In this document: positions 54,963 through 63,407 of the stretch, in pieces
Numbering within the stretch: position 1 is the stretch's first letter
Layout: each line of letters begins with the position of its first letter
Source: Leptospira ellinghausenii
GTDB taxonomy: Bacteria; Spirochaetota; Leptospiria; Leptospirales; Leptospiraceae
Length of the DNA: 64,000 nucleotides
NCBI RefSeq assembly: GCF_003114815.1
Contig: NZ_BFAZ01000008.1
Span: 186,001-250,000 of the forward strand
Direction: 5' to 3'
The notes under the pieces: model-generated
What the model was told of the DNA's origin: nothing
Databases searched by the model: none
What the model saw: only the letters and a program-made list of their open reading frames with translations
Position numbers and translations under genes: made by a program

Positions 54963-55511
54963 TCAATCACGTTCTAATACAAAAAAGAAAGGTTGTTTCA
55001 TTCCTTTATAATCCATACATCCAAACAAAGTCTTTTCATTTACCTTTCGAAAAACGTCATGGATCGGAAGATTATCGTAGATCATTGCAGATGAAACTTT
55101 TCCTCTAAATTCAATTTCTCTTACACGAGCTTTGGAATGTTTCGTTTGGAACAAAAATCGAACTAATAGAAAAAGGTAACGTAATGGCCATAGTTTTGTA
55201 GATGGAATGAGTGTCGCTAACCTGACAGGCATTAATGAAGGATTTACTTTAAACAATGTTTTTCCAAAAGATTTAAAAACCAAAGGATGAACATTTTCAG
55301 AATCAACAAATTCCTTTCCATACCAATTAAATGTCTCTAAGGCTCCATCCATAGTATGCCCTGTATGAAATCCTGATCCATGCCAACGCCCCATCATTTC
55401 TTTCAGTGGAACTACATCCAATGCATCATAGAGTGCAAATGAATCTTCAACAGAGTTGTTCTTTTTAGCACGCATCTCGTGAAATCTTGTTTCAAGCTTT
55501 TTGTCTTTCAT
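54963..55511 (-). CDS. GXWXG/DUF4334 domain protein
   Basis: A 182-residue soluble protein. MMGRWHGSGFHTGH gives the GxWxG block, GALETFNWYGKEF comes next, and the C-terminal DUF4334-like part includes VREIEFRGKVSSAMIYDNLPIHD and KTLFGCMDYKG. The family is of unknown function and looks lipid-binding. It stands alone, convergent with the alpha/beta hydrolase. Confidence 0.8.
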   Translation of the reverse strand: MKDKKLETRFHEMRAKKNNSVEDSFALYDALDVVPLKEMMGRWHGSGFHTGHTMDGALETFNWYGKEFVDSENVHPLVFKSFGKTLFKVNPSLMPVRLATLIPSTKLWPLRYLFLLVRFLFQTKHSKARVREIEFRGKVSSAMIYDNLPIHDVFRKVNEKTLFGCMDYKGMKQPFFFVLERD

Positions 55512-55975
55512 ATATAAATAACTTATACCTGTTTTTGCAATCCTCCATTTTTAGGAAATATATATCCAAAGAAGATCCGATTTTTTAGAATCTTAAAGAA
55601 GAACAGATTGTATTTGTTTTCTTTGTTTCTGAATGTTTTTTTGACCTTGTTTCCTTTTCTTGAAACAGAATTGGATTGGAGAAAGTCAAAGGACTTCCTT
55701 TAATTTATGATAATAACCATAAGGAAAAATTCATTGTGGCAATAGCAATGCGAAATAATGTTCTAGTCTTTTCATTCGAAAAACCATATAGAAGCAGTCT
55801 TTGATGAGTTTGCAAAATCGTATTAAAAAAAGAGGAAACTCAAGAAACCGAGCAATGGAAGTTATACAATCAATTTATCAAAATACCCATCCGATTCGAA
55901 AAATCGTTTGGAACGAAAGTTTGTTTTTCCGATGACATGACTTGTCATTTTTCCATAACAGGGTATAATCATCTT
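55512..55975. other. 464-base gap with a possible decayed coding frame
   Basis: Between the GXWXG gene and the CoA-binding gene there is an A/T-rich stretch. From 55664 to 55975 the frame of the CoA-binding gene is open apart from two adjacent stops (TGATGA at 55802-55807). Its first part reads RIGLEKVKGLPLIYDNNH and its second EETQETEQWKLYNQF. A hairpin ATGACA-TGACT-TGTCAT followed by T lies at 55932-55952. No recognisable family; it could be a remnant. Confidence 0.3.
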
Positions 55976-56386
55976 ATGAATGTTGCAGATTCTGAAATTA
56001 AATCCTTACTCCAATCTTATCCAACAATCACAGTGTATGGTTTAAGCCAGGATCCTTTAAAACCTAGTCATTATGTCCCTGTTTTCATTCGTGAAAAAGG
56101 TTGGAATGTCATTGGAACCTATCCCAAAGAACATACAATTGGAGGATTTCAAATCTACAAAAGTTTAAAAGACATCCCAAAAGAAAATCGGACGTTCATC
56201 GATGTATTTAGAAGTTCTGAAAACATTCCTGAGGTAGTTGATGAAATTCTAACATTAGGTGGAACGGAAGTCTTATGGTTACAATTGGGAATATCTCATC
56301 CAGAAGCTGAAAAACGAGCCGAAAACGCAGGGATCAAAGTTGTTTCCAACCGTTGCCTCATCATAGAATACAAAAAATATTTTTAA
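55976..56386 (+). CDS. CoA-binding domain protein (YccU-like)
   Basis: A 136-residue Rossmann-fold protein. TVYGLSQDPLKPSHYVP, GWNVIGTYP and LWLQLGISHPEAEKRAENAG match YccU/CoA-binding domains, also seen at the N-terminus of succinyl-CoA synthetase. The ATG at 55976 is chosen because it starts right before the first strand, even though the frame is open upstream. It may bind CoA or acyl-CoA in the cytoplasm. No operon partner. Confidence 0.8.
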   Translation: MNVADSEIKSLLQSYPTITVYGLSQDPLKPSHYVPVFIREKGWNVIGTYPKEHTIGGFQIYKSLKDIPKENRTFIDVFRSSENIPEVVDEILTLGGTEVLWLQLGISHPEAEKRAENAGIKVVSNRCLIIEYKKYF

Positions 56387-56962
56387 ATCCCTCCTCTGTC
56401 CCTCAAATCCACGAAAAACGAATGTTATCACGTCCTAAACGATTCACACTCCCGGATATCTCTTCGCATATATGTTTGAAATTTCTTCTCACTCTCATTC
56501 AAGTTTGGCAAAATAGAACCTTCATAAACAATACCGGTAAATTCTTTTTATTTGTGATTTATTCTCATTTTGAATCCAACTGAAAAGTCGACCAAAATCG
56601 ATCGATCTACATTGAAAAATCGACAACGTTTCTCAAAAATAAACTTTCTCCTGATTAGAATCATCTTCGATGTGATACCAAATTTGATCGGCTTGGTGAT
56701 TTGAGTCTGATTTTAACCAGCCCGCAATACTACCATTTGGTAATTCTCCACCAAATTGCTGATACAGTCAATCTGATGAGAACTATTCTCATTTACAGCT
56801 GAAAAATGAAAGGGAATCCGAACGATGCAAAATCACTATCCATAGATCGAAAGATTTGCTTGGCTAAAAAAATTTGTAACCGAATCAATTTGTGAAAACT
56901 TCTGAACGTTAAAAAGTTGGTATTTCGAAGGAATTCTTAGATCTAAGAAGAGCTGAATTGTT
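56387..56962. other. 576-base gene-poor gap
   Basis: This gap has no convincing intact gene. A 76-residue forward frame at its left edge looks like chance. The middle carries GATC-rich sequence around 56600 and the right part holds a small broken reverse-strand coding remnant described separately. No tRNA, riboswitch or repeat array was seen. Confidence 0.6.
56633..56843 (-). pseudogene. Broken small protein gene remnant
   Basis: On the reverse strand an ATG at 56843 opens MDSDFASFGFPF, and the last 44 codons, in another frame, read QQFGGELPNGSIAGW, then HQADQIWYHIEDD and EKVYF before TGA. The middle reads best in the third frame (SAVNENSSHQIDCISNL). Two single-base deletions would unite them into one protein of about 70 residues. 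The composition of the end is coding-like, but no family is recognised. Confidence 0.4.
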
Positions 56963-57553
56963 ATGAAACTTCACCAAAAAAAACAGTTTTGGATTTTTGA
57001 TATGGATGGCACGTTAACCACTGCCCAACATGATTTTTTAGCAATCAAACAAGAACTTGGTATCCCAACAGATGTTGACATATTGACATCCCTCTCTATG
57101 CTTCCACCTAACATAAAAAAGCAAAAACAGATAGAATTAGATAAAATTGAATATAAAATTGCAAAATTGGCAAAAGCATCACATGGTTGTTTTGAATTTT
57201 TACAAACAGTTCACTCACAAACAAAAACATTAGGCATATTAACGCGTAATAGTTTTGTAAATTCTTTAGAAACATTAAATGCAGCAGGGATTTCAAATTT
57301 TTTCAGTGAACAGAATATAATTTGCAGAGACCGTGCACTTCCAAAACCAAATCCTGACGGAATTTTGTATCTGTTGCAACAATGGAATGCAAAACCAGAA
57401 GAAACGATTATGATCGGTGATTATGTATTTGATTTAGAAGCTGGCAAAAGAGCAAATGTTGAAACTATCTACATTGATCCAACGGGATTGTTCCCTTTCC
57501 AAAAGGAAGCAAATTACAAAGTGACGAAATTAGAAGAAATCTTGTATCTATAA
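56963..57553 (+). CDS. HAD-family hydrolase
   Basis: A 196-residue haloacid dehalogenase-fold phosphatase. Motif I is FDMDGTLT with the nucleophile Asp, motif II is LTRN, the lysine is in LPKPNPDG, and motif IV is MIGDYVFDLEAG. A small helical cap comes after motif I. The likely activity is on a small phosphate ester such as phosphoglycolate, but the substrate is not fixed by sequence. It stands alone after the gene-poor gap. Confidence 0.85.
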   Translation: MKLHQKKQFWIFDMDGTLTTAQHDFLAIKQELGIPTDVDILTSLSMLPPNIKKQKQIELDKIEYKIAKLAKASHGCFEFLQTVHSQTKTLGILTRNSFVNSLETLNAAGISNFFSEQNIICRDRALPKPNPDGILYLLQQWNAKPEETIMIGDYVFDLEAGKRANVETIYIDPTGLFPFQKEANYKVTKLEEILYL

Positions 57554-57559
57554 GCAAAA

Positions 57560-58498
57560 TTAGATTTTTAATGGGTTCATATTTTTGATTGGAAATCTAA
57601 TTTCGAAAGTTAAACCTTTAAGAGTTCCAATCAAAATAGTTCCTTGTAATTGTTTTACTAAATTCCTGACTAACATCAAACCTATCCCTTTTTCCTCCGA
57701 TTCAACATTCATTCCTATCCCATTATCTCGAATGACCAAAACAAATTCCTCTTCTAATTTTCCTAAACTCACCTCTATAATTCCTTTATTTTCTATCGTA
57801 AAAGCATGACGAAAACAATTGGAAACCAATTCATTTAAGATCAATCCAATCGGTATTGCACGGTCTAGATCCATTTCTAATCCTTCTTCCACTAGCTCTC
57901 GCAATTCTATATCTACATTTTCTTTCAAATAAGTAATTTTTAAGTTACTTAGGATTAGAGAAAATATTTGATTCAAATTCACATAAAGTAAATTTGGTGA
58001 ACCATAAATAATCTTATGAACTGATGCAATAGCTTGAATTCGGTTTTGTATCAAGTTGAGTGATGATGTCAATTTTTCATCTTTTTCAGATTCAATTTGT
58101 AAGGCCATAAGCCCAGATATGATTTGTAAGTTATTATTCACTCTATGGTGTATTTCTGTTAGTAGTTTTGACTTTAATTCTAGGTCTGATTTAATTTGGT
58201 GTTCATGAGCCACTCTCGTTTTTTGTTCTTTTTTGATGGAACTGATATACAGAAAAATCAAAAGAATCATTGCATACAAATCTTTAAAAAAACCTTCATA
58301 CTCATCAAAATAATCAATCAACAAACCATGTTCAAAAATATTGGAAATGTTTACATAACAAGGAATCAAAGCAAGTAATATCAAAAACGACCCTTCCCCT
58401 CGGAAGGAAGGTCTTTTGATGAAATGTCTTAGAGTTAATACAAATGCCGCCAAACAAAAGAATAGCGATAAAACATTTAACAAAACGATTAGATTCAT
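57560..58498 (-). CDS. Membrane sensor histidine kinase (HisKA_2 type)
   Basis: A 312-residue kinase. The N-terminal 90 residues hold three hydrophobic segments and a short loop. The phosphoacceptor helix is EIHHRVNNNLQI with H117, of the HisKA_2/HWE group. The ATPase part has ILNELVSNCFRHAF and IRDNGIGM, then EKGIGLMLVRNLV. The sensor resembles the preceding 88-residue protein in layout. Its ATG starts one base after that gene's stop, so they are translationally coupled. No response regulator gene is next to it. Confidence 0.85.
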   Translation of the reverse strand: MNLIVLLNVLSLFFCLAAFVLTLRHFIKRPSFRGEGSFLILLALIPCYVNISNIFEHGLLIDYFDEYEGFFKDLYAMILLIFLYISSIKKEQKTRVAHEHQIKSDLELKSKLLTEIHHRVNNNLQIISGLMALQIESEKDEKLTSSLNLIQNRIQAIASVHKIIYGSPNLLYVNLNQIFSLILSNLKITYLKENVDIELRELVEEGLEMDLDRAIPIGLILNELVSNCFRHAFTIENKGIIEVSLGKLEEEFVLVIRDNGIGMNVESEEKGIGLMLVRNLVKQLQGTILIGTLKGLTFEIRFPIKNMNPLKI

Positions 58499-58499
58499 A

Positions 58500-58766
58500 T
58501 CAATGTCGCTTAACCAATATTTCTCGTTTTAAGCTTACGAAAAAACAAACGGATGATAAAAAATAAAATGAATGCTCTAAAATATTAAAAAAATCGTGAA
58601 AATAATATCCTTCGAGAACTGTAAAAACATTACTGAACCATATCAAAAGAAATGCTGTGATTAAAAAATTATATTTTGGAATCAGTTGAAGGAACAATAG
58701 TCTTGAAATAATTAAGATACCAATGCTATCGAAAATCAGATTTAGAACTTCACTTAGTTGATACAT
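58500..58766 (-). CDS. Small three-helix membrane protein resembling the kinase sensor
   Basis: An 88-residue protein, almost all membrane. Its helices end VLEGYYFHDFFNILEH and FVSLKRE, comparable in order and spacing to IFEHGLLIDYFDEYE and ISSIKKE in the downstream kinase. This suggests a free-standing copy of the sensor domain that could pair with the kinase in the membrane. It is preceded by a near-perfect hairpin overlapping its ribosome site region. Confidence 0.6.
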   Translation of the reverse strand: MYQLSEVLNLIFDSIGILIISRLLFLQLIPKYNFLITAFLLIWFSNVFTVLEGYYFHDFFNILEHSFYFLSSVCFFVSLKREILVKRH

Positions 58767-58769
58767 TGG

Positions 58770-58807
58770 ATTTACCCTAAGAAATTAATTTCCTTAGATG
58801 GGTAAAT
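58770..58807 (-). promoter_or_regulatory. 38-base imperfect palindrome in the leader of the sensor operon
   Basis: ATTTACCC pairs with GGGTAAAT at the outside, and CTAAG(G)AAATT with AATTTCTTAG inside, with only a small bulge. It lies three bases before the 88-residue gene start and covers the AGGG likely used as the ribosome site. It could be an operator or an RNA hairpin limiting translation. Confidence 0.45.
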
Positions 58808-58867
58808 TTACCAGAAAATCAAAAAAAGGTAAAGTGAATAATTACAAAAATCGGAACATAATTTTAT

Positions 58868-59878
58868 CTAGTATATGTCCGAAGGATTCATTTTTGCAAG
58901 CCGTATAACATCGGATAAAAATTTTCGATGGCTGACGATTGATTTCTGTTTCAATTCGCGTGAAGGATTAAAGATTCCTCTTTTGCGAAAAATTTTCAAT
59001 GGATCTAAATTGATATCTGACCAGGTACCAATTTCTAATGTTAGGGGGAGAAAATGCCTAGAGACAGGAGATTGTGTCTCTTTTATATTTGCTTGGAATT
59101 TATCATACAATCGATCCCATAGATCACCATGGGTTGTATACGTTTCACTTTGTGGCCCAAATCGATATAGGAAATGATTTAAATGATTTGTAAAATTTGA
59201 ACCAATTTTCTGAAATAAATCTTCATCAGCACATGGCTCATGTGTGCTCGCGTATGGCCACCAAACATGATCCACAGTTCCAAAGCCAGAATGAATATCA
59301 ACAACAGGGATTAATTGATTTTCTGCTTTAAGGAAATATTCCTTAAAGTATCGATCTAAAACCCTTGACTCAGTCTGTAACACCTTACCACGATAATACG
59401 GAAATAAATTTGAATATTTATGCCCTCCAAAAAAAAATGGAGCTTTTACCGCTTCTACCCCCGAGTTTCGCATCAAATCTACACCCTTTGGGTTCGAACG
59501 TCTTTTTAAAGCAACTCCACCTGGATTTAGTACTGGAATGCAGACGATTCCAACTTCACCATTTTTGATTTCATGATACAAAACAGAATTTTTACGGGCA
59601 AAAAGATCATCCAAAAAATCTAACAACACACGGATGCCAATGGTTTCTAAACCATGAACACCTGCAATCAGACCTGAAACATTACTTTTAATGGCTTTCG
59701 GTTTTCCTATTTCTAATACATAAATGGGAAACCTAAATCCATCTTCCGTTTTAGAAGAAAAGCCATATTGTTTTAATCTAACAAGCTTACCACCTAACTT
59801 TACAATTTTTAGGATTCTGTTTTCATAACGATTTAATCGTTTTATGCCACGTAACATTAATTTTTTGCCTCGAATCAA
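58868..59878 (-). CDS. M14-family zinc carboxypeptidase-like protein
   Basis: A 336-residue protein. The zinc ligands are H75 and E78 in GVHGLET and H196 in VDIHSGFG; the NP-R block is in LNPGG, SNPKGVDLMRN; and the catalytic Glu is probably in TLEIGTWSD. It fits the M14 peptidase or succinylglutamate desuccinylase group. No signal peptide is seen, so it may be cytoplasmic and act on a peptidoglycan or amide fragment. Confidence 0.75.
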   Translation of the reverse strand: MIRGKKLMLRGIKRLNRYENRILKIVKLGGKLVRLKQYGFSSKTEDGFRFPIYVLEIGKPKAIKSNVSGLIAGVHGLETIGIRVLLDFLDDLFARKNSVLYHEIKNGEVGIVCIPVLNPGGVALKRRSNPKGVDLMRNSGVEAVKAPFFFGGHKYSNLFPYYRGKVLQTESRVLDRYFKEYFLKAENQLIPVVDIHSGFGTVDHVWWPYASTHEPCADEDLFQKIGSNFTNHLNHFLYRFGPQSETYTTHGDLWDRLYDKFQANIKETQSPVSRHFLPLTLEIGTWSDINLDPLKIFRKRGIFNPSRELKQKSIVSHRKFLSDVIRLAKMNPSDIY

Positions 59879-60041
59879 ATCAAATGAATTGGAAATCCAA
59901 ATCTATTTTGTTTCTTTGACTCAACTTTTTACTAGGTCTCCATTTCTAAAATTCGAATATTACGACTACTGTTACAATTTGATGACAAATTTTCTTTTCT
60001 ATCGTTGTGGAACCAAAAATAAAGGGAATTAAAACATTGAA

Positions 60042-61070
60042 ATGAAATTTGCCTCACCAAATCCTAATTTACGGCAACAGGTTTCACCCAAATCGAATAT
60101 GACAAAAAAAAATACAAAACAAAAAGTAAGTCCTAAAAAACAAAAGAGATTTCGGGAAGAAAATATCTTTGTGAATCATTCTTCCATTCATGTGGGAGTT
60201 TGGCCAGGAAGAAAAAAAACTATCATATGTTTACATGGATTATCAGGAAATCTTCATTCTATGGAGTCCTTCGCAAACTTATTATCAAAAGCAGGGCATA
60301 AGGTAATCTCCTATGATTTAAAAGGTAGAGGTCATTCAGGTAAGCCAAATACAGGGTATGGTTTTATGAATCATATTGAAGACTTACATCAATTGGTACA
60401 ACATTACAAGTTAAAGGATTTTATTTTTTTAGGACATTCTTTTGGATGTATGATCGCACTTCGTTATGCACTCCTATTCCCTGAAAAAATCAGTGGAATG
60501 ATACTAATGGATGGAGGTGGTCTTCTAACAGTTAAAAAAAGAATCCAAATCTTAAAGGTACTGAAACAATCATTTGATCGATTAGATGTTGTTTATAGAA
60601 GTCAAAATGAATACTTTCAATTGGTTAAAAATTCTCCCTTAGTTCCGAATTGGACTCAAAAAATCGAAGATTACTTTGGGAAAGAATTACACCCAATTCA
60701 AAATGGTTATGTTTGTCATATGCCAAAATATGTCATGGTAGAAGAATTAAAAGAGATGGGGGGTGCCATTGATCTAAAGAATGTAATGTTACAATTTTTA
60801 TCACATCCAATTGAAATGGGCAAAAGAATGATACGCAATAAAAGATTGGATTTCGAAAGTATTCTTACGCCTACTCTCATTTTGAGAGCTACAAAAATGA
60901 ATTTATTTCCTAATGATGATTTATTACCCAAAGATTCATTTGATGAAATGATCCGTAGGATCCCCAATGCAAAAGGAATTGAAATTGAATCCAATCATTA
61001 TGGCATTCTATTCGATGAGATTAAAGAAAGAGATAAAACAATTCTAAATTTCATTAATCAATTAAATTAA
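60042..61070 (+). CDS. Alpha/beta hydrolase
   Basis: A 342-residue protein. The oxyanion strand is CLHGLSGN, the nucleophile is in GHSFGC, and the C-terminal half has an acid in LFPNDD and the base in ESNHYGIL. A 35-residue basic, lysine-rich N-terminus precedes the core, which is unusual. Substrate unknown. It stands alone and is divergent from the M14 gene. Confidence 0.8.
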   Translation: MKFASPNPNLRQQVSPKSNMTKKNTKQKVSPKKQKRFREENIFVNHSSIHVGVWPGRKKTIICLHGLSGNLHSMESFANLLSKAGHKVISYDLKGRGHSGKPNTGYGFMNHIEDLHQLVQHYKLKDFIFLGHSFGCMIALRYALLFPEKISGMILMDGGGLLTVKKRIQILKVLKQSFDRLDVVYRSQNEYFQLVKNSPLVPNWTQKIEDYFGKELHPIQNGYVCHMPKYVMVEELKEMGGAIDLKNVMLQFLSHPIEMGKRMIRNKRLDFESILTPTLILRATKMNLFPNDDLLPKDSFDEMIRRIPNAKGIEIESNHYGILFDEIKERDKTILNFINQLN

Positions 61071-61150
61071 CGAACCAAACCTAAAATTCATAATGATTTA
61101 AAGTTTGATTCGTAAATTTCGATTTCCAACACTAAAGGAAAAACAAAGTC

Positions 61151-61531
61151 TTATATTTTTTCAGCCGATACTAGAGCATGTATGACTTTCCAATCCCCTT
61201 GGTTCCACAAAAAAGAATATTGGGTGTGGAAGTTCATTACCTTACTTTGTAAGTTTGCTTTCACTACACCAAAATTATCTACAAGGTCAATCGAATTGAT
61301 TTGAACCTTCCTCTCTACACCACCCAACTTCCCATCTTTTAGAGATTGAAGGTATTTTTCCTTGTTAGATACTAAAAGCTCCTCCATCCCACTAATACTC
61401 ACATGATCAGTAAATTGGTCGTGAAATGTTCTTTCTAAGGAAGAAACATCCCTTGCATCAATATTACTGATGAAAGTTTTAAACACCTTCTCCAGACTTT
61501 CTTTTGTATTCTCATTTTGATTTGTACTCAT
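61151..61531 (-). CDS. SnoaL-like / NTF2-fold protein
   Basis: A 126-residue protein. The pattern VFKTFISNIDARDVSSLERTFHDQF followed by beta strands ending HTQYSFLWNQGDWKVIHALV fits NTF2/SnoaL-like domains. Start is ATG at 61531 because AGGGGG lies four bases before it; a further upstream start is not supported. It lies 79 bases after the MarR gene in the same direction, with a copy of the MarR palindrome in the gap, so it is probably its target. Confidence 0.75.
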   Translation of the reverse strand: MSTNQNENTKESLEKVFKTFISNIDARDVSSLERTFHDQFTDHVSISGMEELLVSNKEKYLQSLKDGKLGGVERKVQINSIDLVDNFGVVKANLQSKVMNFHTQYSFLWNQGDWKVIHALVSAEKI

Positions 61532-61535
61532 ATAT

Positions 61536-61541
61536 CCCCCT
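61536..61541 (-). promoter_or_regulatory. Ribosome binding site setting the SnoaL-like start
   Basis: AGGGGG lies four bases before the ATG at 61531, marking it as the real start. Confidence 0.65.
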
Positions 61542-61575
61542 GAAATAAAAATCCGCATTTTTCAAATCTCATTTA

Positions 61576-61591
61576 TGTTGCTATAGCAACA
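61576..61591. promoter_or_regulatory. MarR-type operator copy 2
   Basis: A perfect 16-base palindrome, TGTTGCTATAGCAACA, sits between the MarR gene and the SnoaL-like gene. An identical copy lies before the MarR gene. Placement suggests an operator for the downstream gene. Confidence 0.7.
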
Positions 61592-61609
61592 ATATATGCA
61601 AAAAAAATT

Positions 61610-62047
61610 TCAATTCACCGACTGATCGTATATTTCATCAATGATCCGTTTGAAGTTATAAAAGTCTTGTTTTGTTAATTTTTTGAACATTCGACTTCTC
61701 TCCTTTTCAATTTCTGGAACCAAACGGGTATATAGTTCGATCCCTTTTTTGGTTGGAAACACTTTATGTTTCCTTCTATCGTCAGGATCTGGAATGATTT
61801 TGATCCAAGTTTTTTTTTCCATATTTCGAAGTGCCCTTGCCATAGAAGGCCGATCATCAAAATCCCTTCCCAAATCAGATTGGCTACATCCTGGTTGTTT
61901 GATGATTTTGACTAACACAAACCACTGTTCAGGGAATAATTCAAGCCCCTGCTCCATCGCAAGCCTCATAAACTGCTTTCTCAAAGCGCGGACAGTGCGA
62001 TAGATTAAGTAAGCATATGAGTTTTCTAATTCAAAATCATTTTCCAT
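61610..62047 (-). CDS. MarR-family transcriptional regulator
   Basis: A 145-residue regulator with a winged helix: LFPEQWFVLVKIIKQPGCSQSDLG, then DRPSMARALRNMEKKTWI, and a wing DPDDRRKHKVFPT. It has no Cys at the N-terminus for redox sensing, although C67-like Cys in PGCSQ is present. The palindrome overlapping its leader is a strong sign of autoregulation, and the second copy of regulating the SnoaL-like gene. The ligand is unknown. Confidence 0.9.
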   Translation of the reverse strand: MENDFELENSYAYLIYRTVRALRKQFMRLAMEQGLELFPEQWFVLVKIIKQPGCSQSDLGRDFDDRPSMARALRNMEKKTWIKIIPDPDDRRKHKVFPTKKGIELYTRLVPEIEKERSRMFKKLTKQDFYNFKRIIDEIYDQSVN

Positions 62048-62048
62048 T

Positions 62049-62064
62049 TGTTGCTATAGCAACA
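62049..62064. promoter_or_regulatory. MarR-type operator copy 1
   Basis: The same TGTTGCTATAGCAACA palindrome, beginning two bases upstream of the MarR start codon. Binding here would block translation-proximal transcription, giving autoregulation. Confidence 0.7.
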
Positions 62065-62276
62065 TTAGAAATTACCAAAAACATGTCTAGCAAATTTTTC
62101 AGACTGAATGCTGTCATTAGACGGTTTTTTCACAAAGATATCAATTAAACTCACGAATGACAAATTATTCTGATTCGATTTGATTCGAGATTTGTTTGAT
62201 TGAATTCAACTGAACTCTTGGAACCTGTTGACAGAAAGGAATCATTATTTAAACTGAAAGTTTTTTTGCACAAAAC

Positions 62277-62283
62277 GAGGAGA
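62277..62283 (+). promoter_or_regulatory. Ribosome binding site setting the rnk start
   Basis: GAGGAGA lies six bases before the ATG at 62290, favouring that start over upstream ATG codons. Confidence 0.65.
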
Positions 62284-62289
62284 ATGGTT

Positions 62290-62706
62290 ATGAAAACCCA
62301 AAAGAAACTTTCGATCACAAATTTTGATTATATTCGATTAAAGAATATGATTTCCGAATATTCAAAACGTAACAAAACAAATGTGAATTTAGAAGATTTA
62401 TTAGGAGAAATTGAAAGAGCTCAAAAAGTCGATTCAACAAAAATTCCAGCGAATGTTGTTACGATGAATTCAATTATCGAAATTAGAAACTTAAATGAAT
62501 TAGATTTTGATGAATTCCAATTGGTTTTTCCTGAAGAATCTAATTCTTCCGAAAGGAAAATTTCAATTTTAGCACCAATTGCGACTGCTTGTTTAGGATA
62601 TAAAGTCGGAGATATCATCCAATGGAATGTTCCTCACGGTGTTCAACAATTCCAGATTACCGATGTGAAATACCAACCAGAAGCAAATGGTCACTTTCAT
62701 CTATAA
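62290..62706 (+). CDS. rnk: Rnk-like GreA/GreB-family nucleoside diphosphate kinase regulator
   Basis: A 138-residue protein. The N-terminal helical part is short, as in Rnk, and the C-terminal FKBP-like domain has ISILAPIATACLGYKVGD and WNVPHGVQQFQITDV, typical of GreA-fold factors. Rnk binds RNA polymerase and modulates nucleotide pools in some bacteria. It lacks the long coiled-coil finger of GreA, so it should not be a cleavage factor. It stands alone and is divergent from the MarR gene. Confidence 0.85.
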   Translation: MKTQKKLSITNFDYIRLKNMISEYSKRNKTNVNLEDLLGEIERAQKVDSTKIPANVVTMNSIIEIRNLNELDFDEFQLVFPEESNSSERKISILAPIATACLGYKVGDIIQWNVPHGVQQFQITDVKYQPEANGHFHL

Positions 62707-62743
62707 TGAAAGTATAAAAATTGGTCTAAAATAAAAATTGCGA

Positions 62744-63364
62744 CTACTTCTGGTATATGGCAAACAATAAGGAAGAAGGTAGTCGTAATTTATAACCAAT
62801 TTTCAAAAGAAAATTCATCACCATCTGACTGACAATTCCATGTTTTAAAAATCGGTGGGAAGAAGTTAAACTAACATACGGAAGTAAGATTGGTTTTCGG
62901 ATTTTTTTAAATTTTTTACTTAATTCTGTATCCTCGAATAAATATTGGATGGTAAGATCAGAAGTCCACATTTCACGAGAGAAAAAAATACAATGGTCCA
63001 AATATACAATCCCTTTCCATCGAATGCGTATGACATTGGAATACCATGAAATCCACTGTAACAGAATATGCTTTCGATCAAATTTGTGTGTGAAACCACC
63101 CCAAAAAAAGGAATTCTCTTTTTTTTCACTTTCATGAATCAAAAATTCAATGGCATCATTGGTTAGCAAACTTCTTGGATGATGGAATAATATCATTCCA
63201 CCATTTGAACGATGAAAACCAATGTTTAGTCTGTCTGCCCGAGTAAATGCCTCTTCTTGGTGAACGAGGATGATTTCGACATCACTTCGGTTCTGAAAAT
63301 TTGCCAATGATTCTTTGTAATATGTATTCAAATTCACATCAACAGGCACAATGATACTTAACAT
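62744..63364 (-). CDS. Glycosyltransferase family 2-like protein
   Basis: A 206-residue protein. MLSIIVPVDVNLNTYY is the GT-A start strand, RADRLNIGFHRSNGGMILFHHPRS resembles the ADxxN block of TIGR04283-type transferases, and FEDTELSKKF holds the acid near the sugar. The DxD is replaced by HHP. Length is short for a GT2, so it may be a minimal form. Acceptor unknown; it converges with rnk. Confidence 0.75.
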   Translation of the reverse strand: MLSIIVPVDVNLNTYYKESLANFQNRSDVEIILVHQEEAFTRADRLNIGFHRSNGGMILFHHPRSLLTNDAIEFLIHESEKKENSFFWGGFTHKFDRKHILLQWISWYSNVIRIRWKGIVYLDHCIFFSREMWTSDLTIQYLFEDTELSKKFKKIRKPILLPYVSLTSSHRFLKHGIVSQMVMNFLLKIGYKLRLPSSLLFAIYQK

Positions 63365-63407
63365 TTAAAATTTCTTCTGCCAAAATTAGAAACAATGGAT
63401 TCTACAA

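Noticed and set aside
56353..56583. A 76-codon forward frame at the end of the CoA-binding gene
   Set aside because: It starts inside another gene, has no ribosome site and its composition is not coding-like.
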